Assembly: GCA_037693485.1 (NCBI GenBank)
Contig: CM075345.1
Coordinates: 121,046,001 to 121,110,000 of the forward strand
Length of the DNA: 64,000 nucleotides
Origin: Kitagawia praeruptora
Lineage: Eukaryota > Streptophyta > Magnoliopsida > Apiales > Apiaceae
Direction: 5' to 3'
A model generated the notes under the pieces. That model did no database searches, was not told the origin of the DNA, and saw only the letters and a list, made by a program, of their open reading frames with translations. Positions 32,722-43,260 of this stretch are shown piece after piece (position 1 is the first letter of the stretch; every line of letters begins with the position of its first letter). The translations under genes and the position numbers were made by a program.

Positions 32722-34418
32722 TTACTTTTTGTTCGAAGGGCACAGGAAAGAAACATTCAATCATTTTGGACAGTGGATGCTCTGGACATATGACTGGAAA
32801 AAAGTCCCTGCTTACAAAGTTTGAGAGGAAAGCTGGCCCAGTAATATCTTTTGGAGATGGCAACAAAGGAGAAACTCTGGGATATGGCTCAATTGTTTTG
32901 GGGAATGTCATCATAGAAAACGTAGCACTGGTTGAAGGCTTGAAACATACTCTTTTAAGCATAAGTCAACTGGGTGATAAAGGTTACCAATCAATCTTTG
33001 ACAGAGAAGGATGCAAAATCTTGAATATGCAGAATGGAGACATTTTTCTAACTGGTCAAAGACATGGTAACATATATGAAGCCAGCTTAAGTGATACATC
33101 TAAAGGAATTGTTAGATGTCTCTACAGCAAAGCAACAAGTGACGAAAGCTGGAATTGGCATAAGAAACTCTCACATCTCAACTTCAAGAAGCTTAATCAA
33201 CTTGTTAAGCACAATTTAGTGAGAGGCCTACCTCAGGCAAATTTTGTGCAAGATGGACTTTGTGATGCCTGTCAGCTTCGAAAACAGAGAAGAACCACTT
33301 TTAAGAGCAAGACTGAAAATTCAATTACTGAACCATTTCATATACTACATCTTGATTTGTTTGGTCCAGTAAACATTATGTCTATCAACAAGAAAAGATA
33401 TGCTCTAGTGATAGTGGACGATTCACAAGGTTCACATGGGTGTTCTTTCTACACAAGAAGGATGAAGCTCCTCAGCAAATCATTGAACTTGTCAAGATTA
33501 TTCAAAATAATTCGAAGTACAAAGTCAAAGTACTTAGGAGTGACAATGGTACAGAATTCTACAATGGAGAATTTTTGTGCAGACAATGGAATCACTCAAC
33601 AATTTTCTGCACCTGGTACACCTCAGCAGAATGGTGTAGTAGAAAGAAAGAACATGACTCTCATAGAGGCAGCAAGAACCATGCTTGCAGATGCAAAACT
33701 TCCAACCTATTTTTGGGTAGAAGCTATTAACACTGCATGTTTCACTCAAAACTGTACCTTGGTAAACAGTCATGGAAAAACTCCCTATGAGATGATCAAA
33801 GGAAAGAAACCAAGTGTGAAATACTTTCACATCTTTGGATGCAAATGCTATGTCCTAAAAGTTCATCCAGAACAACTTGGAAAATTTGAAGCCAAATCGG
33901 ATGAAGCAATCTTTCTAGGATATTCAGCATCAAAGGCCTTCAAAGTTTATAATCTCATAACTCACATTGTTATGGAATCAATTCATGTTGCATTTGATGT
34001 CAAGAAATTTGGAATTCTGCAAACTGATGAGAGCCATGACAAATTGGAATTTGAAAATCTGAAGAATTCTGAGATACTCTCCAGTGATGATGAAGGTTCT
34101 TCAGAAGGAATTTCTATTGCTTCTCAAAGGAATGCTACTGTTGAGGGGGAGCAAATGAATCAAGGAGAACACAGTGATCATCAGGAGCAGACTAGCTATT
34201 CGGAGTCTACTCCATTAGGAACTGATCTTTCAGAGTCTACTGAGGAAAGATCAGTAACTAGCAGCAGAGTGGAATTTACTGATTCTACTGATCAAGGGGG
34301 AGTTTTTGAAGGCAGAGAGATTTCTTCTACAAGAGATAGCACTACCTTAGGGGGGAATCTAGCAGAGGCAATCTACCACCTGTTAGAAAATGGACAAAGG
34401 ATCATACTGAAGATTTGA
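32722..34418 (+). pseudogene. pol: copia-B protease - integrase, frameshifted
   Basis: The protease active site is LDSGCSGHMTG at about 32764. A GAG-pre-integrase zinc segment follows (WHKKLSHLNFKKL, then CDACQLRKQ). The integrase core begins with LHLDLFGPV (first Asp). Near 33428 a base is lost and the reading moves to another frame, which holds the second Asp (RSDNGTEF, about 33536). It returns near 33570, so PQQNGVVERKN with the catalytic Glu is in the first frame. A third shift in a G-run near 34352 leads into the RT frame; the ORF tail to 34418 is frameshifted. The protein cannot be made whole. Confidence 0.9.
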
Positions 34419-36025
34419 TTATTGGTGATCCAAATAGTGGTGTTCGAACTAGAAGATCAATTCAAAATGAATGCTTGTATAGTTGCTTTCTCTCAAAGAA
34501 TGAACCTAAGAAGGTTGAAGAAGCCTTACAGGATCCTGATTGGGTAATTGCAATGCAGGAGGAGTTAAATGAGTTTGAGAGAAACAAAGTCTGGAAACTG
34601 GTACCAAGACCCAAAGATAGATCAATTGTTGGTGCAAAATGGGTTTTCAGAAACATGCTAGATGAATCTGGTATGATTGTAAGAAACAAAGCAAGACTGG
34701 TGGCCAAGGGTTACTCTCAGGAAGAAGGCATTGATTATGATGAGACCTTTGCACCTGTAGCAAGATTGGAAGCAATCAGGATGTTTCTTGCATTTGCTGC
34801 TCATTCAAAATTCAAGGTATACCAGATGGATGTAAAGAGTGCTTTTCTAAATGGCAATCTTGATGAGGAAGTGTATGTGGAGCAACCACCTGGATTTGTT
34901 GATCCAAAGTTTCCAAATCATGTCTACAAGTTTGACAAGGCACTCTATGGACTAAAGCAGGCACCAAGAGCATGGTATGAGACTTTGTCTAAATTTCTTC
35001 TTGAAAATGGCTTCACAAGAGGTACAATTGACAAAACTCTATTCTTTAGAAAGATAAAAGGTGAATTGCTTTTAGTTCAAGTTTATGTTGATGATATCAT
35101 ATTTGGTTCTACTAATGAAAAGTTGTGTGCTAAGTTTAGCAAGCTTATGCAGTCTAAGTATCAGATGAGCATGATGGGTGAATTAAATTATTTCTTAGGC
35201 TTGCAGGTCAAACAGACTGAGACTGGTATTTTCATTAATCAGTCAAAGTATATCAAAGATCTTTTAAGAAGGTTTGACTTTCAAGACTGTGCGGTTGCAA
35301 AAACACCCATGGCAACAGCCACAAAACTAGACTCTGATCCTAAGGGAAAGAGAGTGGATAATACTAGTTATAGAGGCATGATAGGCTCATTGTTATATTT
35401 AACTGCAAGTAGACTAGATATAATGTTTTCTACCTGTTTATGTGCTAGATTCCAAAGTGATCCTAAGGAATCTCATTTAATTGCTGTGAAGAGAATTTTT
35501 AGATATCTCAAAGGAACTCCAAATCTTGGTTTGTGGTATCCTAGAGAATCTGATTTCTCCCTAATTGGCTATTCAGACTCTGATTATGTAGGGTGTAAAA
35601 TAGACAGGAAAAGCACTACATGTACATGTCAATTCTTGGGAAATAGATTGATTTCTTGGGCAAGCAAGAAGCAACAATCTGTCTCAACCTCAACTGCAGA
35701 AGCTGAGTATATAGCAGCAGGCAGTTGTTGTGCACAGCTCCTTTGGATAAGAAATCAGTTGATGAATTATGGTATGACACTTAGTAATATTCCTATGTTT
35801 TGTGATAATACTAGTGCTATCAAAATTGCAGAAAATCCAGTTCAACATTCAAGGACTAAGCACATTGATGTCAGGTATCATTTTATTAGAGAACATATTG
35901 AGAATGGTACTGTGGAACTTCAATTTGTTCCTACTGACAAACAGCTTGCAGATATTCTAACTAAACCACTTGATGAGACTACATTCAGTAGATTAGTAAG
36001 TGAGTTAGGAATGTTAAATTTCTAG
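34415..36025 (+). CDS. pol: copia-B reverse transcriptase - RNase H, open 536 codons
   Basis: This is a copia RT (RVT_2 family) followed by RNase H. Visible RT motifs are AKWVFRNMLDESG, VYQMDVKSAFLNG (Asp139) and the catalytic YVDDIIFGS (residues 224-227). RNase H shows IGYSDSDYVG (about 384 on), STAEAEYIAA (Glu429) and CDNTSAI (Asp464), and the C-terminus has the usual LADILTKPL. The first codon is TTG inside the polyprotein, so this is a segment and not a separate gene. It is the only sense coding part of copia-B free of stops. Confidence 0.93.
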   Translation: MIIGDPNSGVRTRRSIQNECLYSCFLSKNEPKKVEEALQDPDWVIAMQEELNEFERNKVWKLVPRPKDRSIVGAKWVFRNMLDESGMIVRNKARLVAKGYSQEEGIDYDETFAPVARLEAIRMFLAFAAHSKFKVYQMDVKSAFLNGNLDEEVYVEQPPGFVDPKFPNHVYKFDKALYGLKQAPRAWYETLSKFLLENGFTRGTIDKTLFFRKIKGELLLVQVYVDDIIFGSTNEKLCAKFSKLMQSKYQMSMMGELNYFLGLQVKQTETGIFINQSKYIKDLLRRFDFQDCAVAKTPMATATKLDSDPKGKRVDNTSYRGMIGSLLYLTASRLDIMFSTCLCARFQSDPKESHLIAVKRIFRYLKGTPNLGLWYPRESDFSLIGYSDSDYVGCKIDRKSTTCTCQFLGNRLISWASKKQQSVSTSTAEAEYIAAGSCCAQLLWIRNQLMNYGMTLSNIPMFCDNTSAIKIAENPVQHSRTKHIDVRYHFIREHIENGTVELQFVPTDKQLADILTKPLDETTFSRLVSELGMLNF

Positions 36026-36573
36026 ATCTTTAACATCTGCAAAAGTAGTAAGGTATGTTGTTTTCAGCCTATAGACTTGATATTCTTGTCAGGATCTATA
36101 TTTGATTGTTAAATGCTTAAGCTGTAACATTGTACTTTGATAAATTTCAGTATGTTAGACTTGTTAATAAACATCAGGGTCAGGATTACTATCAGTATGC
36201 TGACGTCATCAGGATTTTATCGTCAGTATCAGGATTGTGAAATTTGTGTGTACTATTGTTTCAAATCCTAAAGTTCATTTTTTTTATAGTGATCTAATTT
36301 TGAGTTTTGTTAAGTCTATGCAAGCAAACTTTAATTCATTCATACTGATAGTTTATATTGTTTTTCAGATCAGTCAATAAACAATCACAGACAAGTAGAT
36401 AATAAGAAATTGTATTTTCATTAATTGAAAGCATTACATACATGGAAATGAAATACAAATATCTTTTTGTCTAATTTCTACTGATAACCCTATTTTTGTC
36501 TAAAGTTGTTGATGTTCTTAGTCTTCAAAGATCTACTTCAGGACAAGGAGCATCTCAAGAGTCACTTTGACGA
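36026..36573. other. copia-B region between pol and the antisense ORF
   Basis: No ORF is supported here. Several ATCAGGAT-type motifs cluster at 36179-36235, the reverse complement of the octamer of the copia-B LTR. The segment would be the 3' untranslated part of an antisense transcript of the next entry. Confidence 0.5.
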
Positions 36574-36942
36574 TTACTCCTGGATTCCTTGTATGGGCGA
36601 CTTGAATGAGAGCAGCTGACTTGAATGTATAGCATCCCCATCAAGATCAACCTCAGACTCTCGGCCAAATTCTTCATCCTCAAGTTTTGAGGAGTTTAGA
36701 GGGTGATTGTATCCAATAGATGGATGTTCTAAGAGAAGGTTCTGGACATTATATGGATCTACTCCAACCATGTCTAAAACGATGAGAAAAGTCATCTCTT
36801 CAAAGAGACGAATATTGAATCTTTGGTGTTCATCATTTGTGAGAAATCGAAAGATTGGGTTGAAGGTCATTGTGTTTTGTGGAAGCTCTGTGTTTACAGA
36901 GAGGTTTTGTGTGTTTTTGGAGTTAAGAAAGGCAAAAGACAT
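36574..36942 (-). CDS. Antisense ORF in copia-B, unknown function (122 codons from ATG)
   Basis: It is intact on the minus strand between pol and the env-like region, from an ATG at 36942-36940 to a stop at 36574. Its sequence is varied, not low-complexity: an N-terminal FLNSKNTQN stretch, a middle part containing MTFLIVLDMVGVDPYNVQN, and an acidic part SSKLEDEEFGRESEVDLDGD. I recognise no domain, signal peptide or clear membrane segment. A TTTATAAA box is only 7 bases before the first ATG, so transcripts from it might use the later Met (codon 27). ATCCTGAT motifs lie 200-250 bases upstream. Every sense ORF of this element except RT-RNase H is broken, yet this one is open. It could still be chance. 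Confidence 0.45.
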   Translation of the reverse strand: MSFAFLNSKNTQNLSVNTELPQNTMTFNPIFRFLTNDEHQRFNIRLFEEMTFLIVLDMVGVDPYNVQNLLLEHPSIGYNHPLNSSKLEDEEFGRESEVDLDGDAIHSSQLLSFKSPIQGIQE

Positions 36943-37566
36943 CAAGGGTTTATAAAGGAAAGAGTGAGAAGCTGAACAGTCATTTTAAATATTCAATGTA
37001 TCGGCGTATACATCTATGCGTATGACTGATTCTTTCATATTTCCAAGATATTTTTGACAATCTAACAAGATTTTTTGTATAGATTATTGATGTTCTTTTC
37101 AGGTTAAATTCTAAAATTGCCACGTGGAACTCCATTTAATCTTTGGAATCAGGATGATAGTGATCAGGAAAACGAAAGTGATTTCATCAGGATTGATGAT
37201 TATTTTTATTATTTTTAATCACATTCAGAGTTGTGATTATCTTGGTGAAAAAGATCACATCAGAAAATGAAGCTGATCAGTATTGATTTTTTTTTAGTTT
37301 ACCCTGATTTATTTAATTGAAATCAATTTTGGATTTTATTTTCCAAAAATCGTGGGTAAACTGCATTTTTCAGGGACTAACACCTGTCAACCTACGTGTC
37401 AACGTGGGTTAGTGGGTCTGAAGGATTTTTGAATATATCTTTATTTTGAGACTCTGATTGTTTATTGCTAACTTCTAATTCGTATTTCCTAAGGCAAAAA
37501 CATTCATTCAAGTTCTCAAAATTGCTAATCAATTTCAAGATTTCTCAAGTTCTTTTCAGATCAAAA
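36943..37566. promoter_or_regulatory. Possible antisense promoter region and leader of the env-like ORF
   Basis: Reading the minus strand, ATCCTGAT occurs at 37193-37186 and 37155-37148, with a one-base variant at 37170-37163. A TATTTAAA-like sequence is near 36990 and TTTATAAA at 36949-36956. The octamer is that of the copia-B U3 array. On the plus strand the segment precedes the env-like ORF and may act as its leader. Functional assignment is inference. Confidence 0.4.
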
Positions 37567-40500
37567 ATGGCAGCTCAAAGAAGTCTACCTAAATCAGTAG
37601 CTTTCAAGTTTGGTGACTTTGATTTTATGATGAATAATCATGTTACAGCAATCACCAGCAAGAAAGGAGTATCAGCTGATTTTCATCCTATGATGGATTT
37701 TATGGTTATTGGACCTTTGCATTATGCATTGACAGCATCTCCAGAAATAAATCAAGCTGCTGTTTCACAAGCTTGGGAGAATGCTGAGGTAATTGATTCT
37801 ACTCAGAGTCAATCAGGTAAGATTGTTCTACACTTAGGACAAGATACTTATGACATTATTGAATCTGTTGTTAATTCAGTACTTCGCTTACCTGTTACTG
37901 ATAATTATGCAAGTGAACCATCTGATGATGATGTAAGAACTATGTTGTCTGCATTAGGTTATAGTGGACCTCTAGACAACATGAGCCAGTTAAATAGGTC
38001 TTTTCTTAGGAAGGAATGGTCTTTCTTCTTTGATCAAATTGCTAAATGTTTTACTGGCAAATGTATTTCTTTTCAGCAAATTACTTCTGTTACCTCACAT
38101 ATTGCTTACAGTTTGCTTTATGACAGAGTAATTAACATTGGTCACATTATCTTAAATCAGATGTGTATTAAACTTGGGACAAGCTAGAGATCAAAACAGG
38201 AAAATGGTTTATTATCATAGATTTATGCAAATGTTTATTAATCATTTTAATCCTGATGTTGAAGCTAGATTTGGTAGAGAACATTGTGTTTCTTCTTATG
38301 TACAGCAAAAGAGAATTTTCTCTGACATTACAAAGAAGGACAATGAAAAGAATCTAGATGAAATACCTGCAATTCATTATCCACATTATGTTCAGGTAAT
38401 TCTTAAAACTCATCTTCCTACTCTCTACAATTCTTCTTTCTTTTGTGGTGAAATGGCTCAGGAATCTCATTTGGAGGAGAACCCACCTGTGTCTACCCAA
38501 GTAGCCCAAAACATTATAGTCTCTGAAACAATTCAAGAACCAAGTTTTGATTCACAACCTATTGTTTCAAATAAACCAACCTCTGGTGTTTCTCGAAAGA
38601 CATCAGTTGTAAGGAAGAGAAGATTTGTTGTGTCAAGTAGTAGTAGTTCTAGTGAAGATGATGATAATATATCTCTTGCTGAGAGAGAAGAATTGAAGGC
38701 TGCAATTCAACTTTCTAAGCTAGGACAAAGGGATGAAGCACCTAGTCACAGCTAGGCTGCAGTTTCTCAAAAGGCTGTAGTACTTAAAAAGGGAAAACAG
38801 TTACTGGATACTGTCTCTCAAAAGACTGTGTCTATTGAAAAGGGATCTCATCCCAGGATCACTTCTGTGTCTACACCTCTTGAGTCTTCTCAGGATAAAT
38901 CTTTTGCTCACTATACTAGGAGAACAAGGAGAAAGATTCATTTGTCACCTACACACACAGAGTCTAGTCCAACTAATATCATGCAGGTCTCTACAAATGA
39001 AGCTACAATCAAGTCAGCAAATGACTATAGAGATCTGGATATTGATTCTTTATGGGAAACTACATTATCATACAGACTGGCTATGGGAGTTATTTCTATC
39101 AAAGTGAAGCTATCCAGGCCTGTTCTAGATTTTTTAGTTGAAAGAGTACCAAAACTTTTATTTCCAGAAGAGTATGGACTTCTACATCAAAGACTTGACT
39201 TAATGAAGATGTATTTCTATGTAACTGTCAGAAGACAATTAGTCAAGAAATTTGGACTCTCAAAGCATGTTACACTTCAATCACTTCATGCATATTTATT
39301 TGACAAGGATGTCATTATTGAAGATGCTTCAGCTCAAGGTGAACAACAGGAGGAAGTAGGTAGAGGAATGTAGTCAACAGAAGATACTATTGCACCAGTG
39401 GTGGATAGTAGGAAAGATCAGATCACAGTCACTGCAACACAAGAACTATCTAGTCAGAGATTGGATGACTCAGGAGCTGTGATAGCTGATGTTGAAAGGT
39501 CTTCTGTGATGACTGAAATTGCAAGTGAGAAACCCTATGATATGGGAGGAATGACTTTGATTGATTTTTCTGAAGATCAAACAAATATTGTTCAGTCAGA
39601 GTCTATCTACCTTCAGGGTGTGTCTCAGCAAACAACACTTAAAGACGGTGACATACTAACTATGGTGTCTAATGAAGTATTACTGAAGACATCAGAGTCT
39701 AGTAGAGAACCTGAAAGTGGTATACTGGAGCCTGTAGTCTCTGGAAGGAAAGAAGATGTTTGTGAGGGTTCAGAGACTATAGCAGCTCACTCCTTGGAGA
39801 AAACTTCAAGCCCCTTGCCAAATGAGGAACCCTCTCTCCATGTGAGTTCAGGTATAAAAACTTCTTCTAAACTCTATTTTTCTGTAGGTCATGAGAGCAC
39901 TTATCCAAATTTGAGTGATACACTTGAAAAGATGGATATTGATCCACAATCAGAGAGGCTGGCTCCTGACCAGGCAAAAGGAGAGGTAGAAAGAGTATTG
40001 ACTTTAGATAGTCAAAGTGAGATTGAGGGTATGGATGATCAACTCCATAGTGAGGGAGAGAAAATTAGGAAACCACCATCGTTTGATTTCTGGGATCAGG
40101 TTTTTCCTGAATCTTGGTCTGACAATCTTGGTATGGATGTTGGTACTTATTCTTTTATTAAGATGTATGAGAAGAATGACTTAGCAAAGCACAATGCAAA
40201 GCCAGAAGTTAAAGCTCAGAAGTAAAAAGAAAGGCTTGCAGGAATTATAAACAGAAGAGGTGAAAGGCTAAGATAAACTTCTACACCACCAGTACCAGAA
40301 GATATTCCTAATGATCCTAGTATTCCTTTGTTTGTACTACCAATATCAACCAGAATTGAGACATCAACAGTATCTGATCAATCTAAGGAGGAGTCAGGAT
40401 TTGTAGATGTTAGTACACAGAATACTGGTGAAGGACAAGATGATCATATTGCAGCTTCAGATCAAAAAGATGAAGATGTTTGTAACTCTAATCGAGTTTT

Positions 40501-40891
40501 ATTACTTGAATATCATTCTACACAGGCAACTTCTTCTACAAGACTTGAATCTAAAGATATTCCAAACACTTCCAACATTGAAGTCAATTCTGAAGTTTTA
40601 CAAGATATTCAAAAATCTCAAGTTGAAATTCAATCAAGACTTCAAACACTTGAAGATAACCAAGTCACTATTATGGAAAATCAAGCAGTTCTGATGAATC
40701 TCATTTGTTTTGTTACTGAATCTCTTGGAATTAATGTTGCTGATGTCAAAAAGGGGGAGATAAAAACAGTTCAAAGGCAACAGACTGGGGGAGGAGATAA
40801 ACAGACTGGAGGAGATAAAAGAAGAACTAAGGATGACAGAGGTGAATCTTATCAGGGAAGTGGTAAAGGAAAAGAAGCATCAAATAGTTGA
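37567..40891 (+). pseudogene. copia-B env-like ORF, broken
   Basis: A long ORF follows pol, as in SIRE-type elements. It starts at ATG 37567 (AAQRSLPKSV). A 1-base insertion in a G-run near 38178 shifts it into the frame used by all later parts: to 38755 (TAG), 38828-39373 (TAG), 39398-40225 (TAA), a stop near 40275, then 40328-40891. The total would be about 1100 codons. The first third is globular with a YYHRFMQMFINHFNPD segment, the middle is Ser/Glu/Asp-rich, and the end has a coiled stretch (DIQKSQVEIQSRLQTLEDNQ) and a Gly/Lys-rich tail. No transmembrane segment is evident, so env-like is by position only. Confidence 0.7.
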
Positions 40892-41043
40892 ATTCTTTCT
40901 TCTAAGTACTGGATACTATGTCTATATCTGAAGAGGGAGGTACTTAACTTCATGATTTTTGAATTCATAAATTCTATTCTGATTGTATTGTTATATGTTT
41001 TGACATCAACAACTCAGATTTATGCTTCAGGTTTTAAAGCATA

Positions 41044-41056
41044 AATAGGGGGAGAT
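41044..41056 (+). other. copia-B polypurine tract
   Basis: AATAGGGGGAGAT lies directly before the 3' LTR. It is nearly the same as the copia-A tract. Confidence 0.88.
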
Positions 41057-41806
41057 TGTTAGGAATAATTCATGAGTTGTGATGTTAAGAATAGAATTTT
41101 ACTTATACTTCTTGTATATCCTGATCTTATAAAGGATTTAGCACTTTGTAAAGGATATATGTGTTAGACAGTAATCTGTAGAATTAAGTCAGGAACAGTG
41201 TATCGAGTACTACATGTCAGGAACTGAGATTGAATCCTGATATGTCAGGTCAAATACTGATCAAGTACTGATGGGATGGTCAGATCCTGATACAAGATGG
41301 AATCCTGATATCAGTCGTGTTACTAATGATGTCATTATGGATGCTACAGAAACTGGCAAGTGCTATAAAACAGGATCTTTGTTTGAGGAACAAGCAAGAA
41401 GATACTATGAAGGAAAGAATTTTCTATTGATGGAAACTATCAACTGGACGGCAGAACATTGTCATGTATAGATTATCTTTCTGTGATTAGTTGATAGGTA
41501 GCATTATAAATACTCTCTCTATATCATTGTAAAAAGTGTACGTAAGTTCGAGTTGTGAGTTTTGTATGCGTAGCTCTGTATAAGGTTTGTATTCGAGAGT
41601 TCGAAACAAACAGAGAGAGAGATTTATTTTGTCAGCAGCTGCTAAAGGTATTTGTACACCTTTGGTAGAGTTTGTATTTGATCTTATTAATACAAACAGT
41701 TTGATTCATTCGTTTATTCTTGTTTATCTAATCAAGCAAAAATCAGACACGATTATATAACTTGTATTCAACCCCCCCTCCCTTCTACAAGTTATTCAAG
41801 TTAACA
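41057..41806 (+). repeat. copia-B 3' LTR (750 bp)
   Basis: It starts TGTTAGGAATAATTC and ends AAGTTAACA, next to TSD CCATT (41807-41811). It differs from the 5' LTR by a few substitutions, for example in the ATCCTGAT array (ATCCTGATA near 41285). A TATA-like box is at 41505-41512 and a C-rich run near 41772. Confidence 0.94.
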
Positions 41807-41811
41807 CCATT

Positions 41812-42760
41812 GAAGGTAATACAAGGGATAGTAGAGATACATAATCATCGGCAGGGTCACCCTCCTCGGGTGAATCTGGTGGTGGATAAGGAGTACGAGC
41901 TTCAAAAATTAGCCACTGGACCTCAATACCCGTAGCCCGGAATGCAGTACTCAAAGCTGCAGTCATATCCTCAGTATATTGACGGTTGCTATCATGCATG
42001 GCATCAATCCGCCTCGTTAGACGACGGAAGTGTGTCTCCAATCCCGTCATATCAACCATACCCCGTGAAGGACCTGCTCTCGCAACCCTAGGAACATGTG
42101 GCGTAGCGCCCGCTCCCTGACCACCAGCACCAGCAACAATGTAGCCTAACCCTCTAGCATGGGGAATGCCGTCCGACCATTTCAACATCCTGTCTATAGT
42201 AGTATCATCAATAATAGCACCGGCCATCTGCAAAGGCTAATCCTCTACCCATCGAACACCCACAGCAGCACACAAATCCGTGACAATAGAAGCATGAGGA
42301 ATAGCACCTGTCGTACTACCTCCCAAGAATCGAAGCATACTCTGGTGAATAAGATAACCCAAGTCAATATATTTCCCCTTTAGCATGCCCCACAGCAGAA
42401 TAGCCCTATCAACTGTCACATCGGTCGTATGAGAGGATGGTATGATATTAGAACAAATGAAAAGGTACCATGCCCTTGCAACCCTATATTCATGGTAGAA
42501 GCATGAAAATTAATCTGCTCTGTAGTGCCCGCCCTGCACTTCCACACCGTTCCCGGAACACACAGCTCAGCAACAATAGCATCAAGATCCACATCATCCC
42601 GTGTCTTCTTCACCCAATCCTCGGCTCCCCTAGGCCTCAGAGACTACCAAATAACCAACTAACAAGTAACTTCCAAATTAATAACACAACAAAACCCCCA
42701 ACTTTCAAAAACACAAATTCGTAATAAATAACGAGATAAGATTAGAACTATACCCATACG
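41812..42760 (-). pseudogene. gypsy-2 env-like ORF remnant
   Basis: It is homologous to the gypsy-1 ORF at 12131-14046. On the minus strand the C-terminal part (42233 to about 41840) reads DDTTIDRMLKWSDGIPHARG and ends PPDSPEEGDPADD. The middle (42613-42416) contains the conserved VPGTVWKCRAGT. A stop at 42237 and a frame change near 42420 break it. About 500 bp including the start and the RGW/REFYAN region are deleted near 42650. Confidence 0.8.
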
Positions 42761-43260
42761 AATCGGAGAGGTGAACTTGCAATGAAACTCCCCCCCCCCA
42801 AACTTGAATGTAACTCTCCTTGAAGCTTGAATGGATAATGGTTGAAAAGATTTTGAAATATAGAGATGTGGGGTTGTGTATATATAGGTGTATGTATATG
42901 ATAGAGATATGAATGGATTTAGCGAATGAATTAGATATAGGAAAGGATTGGGAGATGTTAGGGATTTGATTTAGAAGTGAAATAGGAGTAGTGATAGGAA
43001 TTAAGGGATAAGAAATATGATTTTGAAGGGTTTTAACAAAAAAAAAACCGAGGCTAGGCAGTGGTGTGTGGCGCAGCTGCGCTAGTATGTGGCGCAGCTG
43101 CGCTAGTATGTGGCGCAGGGGCGCTGGCTTGTACTGTTCACGCAAAATTTTTAATTTTTTTTAAACAAATAAACTAACAATACTAAACTTACAAAACGAG
43201 TGGGTTGCCTCCCACGAAGCGCTCTTTTTACGTCATTAGCTTAACATCATTTCCGAAAAC
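42761..43260 (-). other. gypsy-2 pol-env spacer with GC-rich tandem repeat and post-pol hairpin
   Basis: After the pol stop (43261) on the minus strand comes GAGCGCTTCG followed by GTGGGAGGCAACCCAC (43215-43200). The latter can form a 5-bp stem with a 6-base loop and is conserved in gypsy-1. At 43066-43130 are three tandem copies of a 21-bp unit containing GGCGCAGCTGCGCTA, the third degenerate. The ORF at 42705-43145 mostly translates this repeat and AT-rich leader sequence and is not supported. Confidence 0.65.

Larger units (their letters stand above)
3968..41806 (+). mobile_element. copia-B: SIRE-like Ty1/copia element carrying two nested retrotransposons
   Basis: The order is: 5' LTR (3968-4601 and 17016-17132), tRNA-iMet primer site, gag, protease, integrase, RT-RNase H, an antisense ORF, a long env-like region, PPT and 3' LTR (41057-41806). 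The flanking TSD CCATT (3963-3967 and 41807-41811) is perfect. Gypsy-1 and the LARD-like element are later insertions; without them copia-B is about 12.2 kb. That length and the extra ORF after pol are typical of the SIRE lineage. Gag, integrase and the env-like region are broken; RT-RNase H is open. Confidence 0.93.

Noticed and set aside
42705..43145. 146-codon minus-strand ORF before the gypsy-2 env-like remnant
   Set aside because: It translates the 21-bp tandem repeat and AT-rich leader; the counterpart region of gypsy-1 has no such ORF.
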